Both the position numbers and the translations under genes were made by a program. From positions 239,227,889 through 239,291,888 of the forward strand of contig OV050030.1 in assembly GCA_920105625.2 (NCBI GenBank): a stretch of 64,000 bases of DNA. The letters run 5' to 3'. Below, piece by piece: positions 63,648 to 64,000 of this stretch (positions within the stretch are counted from its first letter, which is position 1; each line of letters starts with the position of its first letter). The stretch comes from Clusia tigrina. Taxonomy: Eukaryota > Arthropoda > Insecta > Diptera > Clusiidae. The notes beneath the pieces are model-generated. The model did no database searches, was not told the DNA's origin, and was given only the letters and a program-made list of their open reading frames with translations.

Positions 63648-64000
63648 ACTAGAGCGTCATAAAACCATGAAATTTTGTAACAATAAAGTACTCGAGCCTC
63701 TTGTCAATTTAAGCTATCGCTCAAAGCTATGCTCCTCTTGAGACCCAAATCAAACACTGATAAAACTTCAAATGGCCCTAACTTCTATACGGTACGTCCT
63801 ACACCTATCAAAGTTTGCAACATACAAATGCTTGTAACTTTTTACTGGAGCGTCATAAAACCTTGAAATTTTGTAACAATAAAGTACTCGAGCCTTTTGT
63901 CAATTTAAGCTATCGCTCAAAGCTATGCTACCCTTGAGTCCCAAATCAAACACTGATAAAATTTCAAATGGGCCTAACTTCTATACGGTACGTTCTACAC
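63648..64000 (+). repeat. Next HOR copy, cut by the window end
   Basis: Begins with the same ACTAGAGCG marker and follows the order seen after 61101, including the GCCTTTTGTC monomer. The last monomer starts at 63957 and is truncated after 44 bp by the window edge, so the array continues beyond it. Confidence 0.9.

Larger units (their letters stand above)
1..64000 (+). repeat. Tandem satellite array, 196-bp monomer, 328 full copies
   Basis: The window consists entirely of head-to-tail copies of one 196-bp unit, all in the same orientation. Taking the unit to begin at the A-rich stretch at 1, 197 and 393, I tracked every indel I could see. They total -332 bp, which predicts 328 full monomers plus 44 bp, and the final partial monomer does start at 63957. 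Monomers differ mainly by substitutions at a limited set of recurring sites. There is no unique sequence, transposon, inversion or gene of more than a few tens of bases. Because 196 = 3 x 65 + 1, the reading frame rotates at each unit and stops recur in all frames, so no long frame exists. Such arrays are known from eukaryotic centromeric and other constitutive heterochromatin; the chromosomal location and species here are inferred only in those general terms. Confidence 0.98.

Noticed and set aside
1..64000. CRISPR array
   Set aside because: The periodic unit is 196 bp and repeated along its full length; there are no short repeats alternating with unique spacers.

Overview
The whole 64 kb is one uninterrupted head-to-tail satellite DNA array. 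The unit is a 196-bp AT-rich monomer (about 37% G+C by hand count on 197-392), and every monomer I read points the same way. Adding up all length changes I could find gives a net -332 bp. That predicts 328 complete monomers plus 44 bp of a 329th, and the last monomer does start at 63957, exactly 44 bp from the end. I see no gene, RNA gene, transposon, CRISPR array, origin or unique spacer. The short open frames (at most 80 codons) are by-products of the repeat. The picture is that of eukaryotic constitutive heterochromatin, most plausibly centromeric or pericentromeric. The species cannot be told from the sequence, and I do not recognise the monomer as a named satellite.

The interest lies in the higher-order structure. 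Monomer variants form multi-monomer higher-order repeats (HORs), and the HOR changes along the window. 197-4504 holds two copies of an 11-mer (2154 bp). About 4505-9093 holds an 8-mer (1547 bp). A 29-monomer, 5592-bp shift relates 3502-8047 to 9094-13639. 13640-14950 is mixed and degraded. 14951-26886 is a 30/31-monomer super-repeat (5870 and 6066 bp) with a nested 11-mer (2156 bp). About 27930-37749 has a 12-mer (2342 bp) nested in a 23-monomer tandem super-repeat (4486 bp, two copies). About 38370-43300 has a 16-mer (3136 bp) built from 7 + 9 monomers. About 43230-52600 has overlapping 19-, 21- and 14-monomer shifts (3723, 4115, 2744 bp). About 53405-55370 has a 4-mer (783 bp). About 55400-64000 has a HOR of 12 monomers that varies between 11 and 13.

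Each period equals a whole number of 196-bp units once the indels inside it are counted, so the periods are well supported. Deletions, one-monomer gains, a hybrid monomer and a swapped monomer tract record unequal exchange, conversion-like events and replication slippage in order. Nothing here works as a gene set. If the array has a function it is as chromatin: 196 bp is close to a nucleosome repeat length, and long one-orientation HOR arrays are typical of regional centromeres. That function is inference and not visible in the bases.
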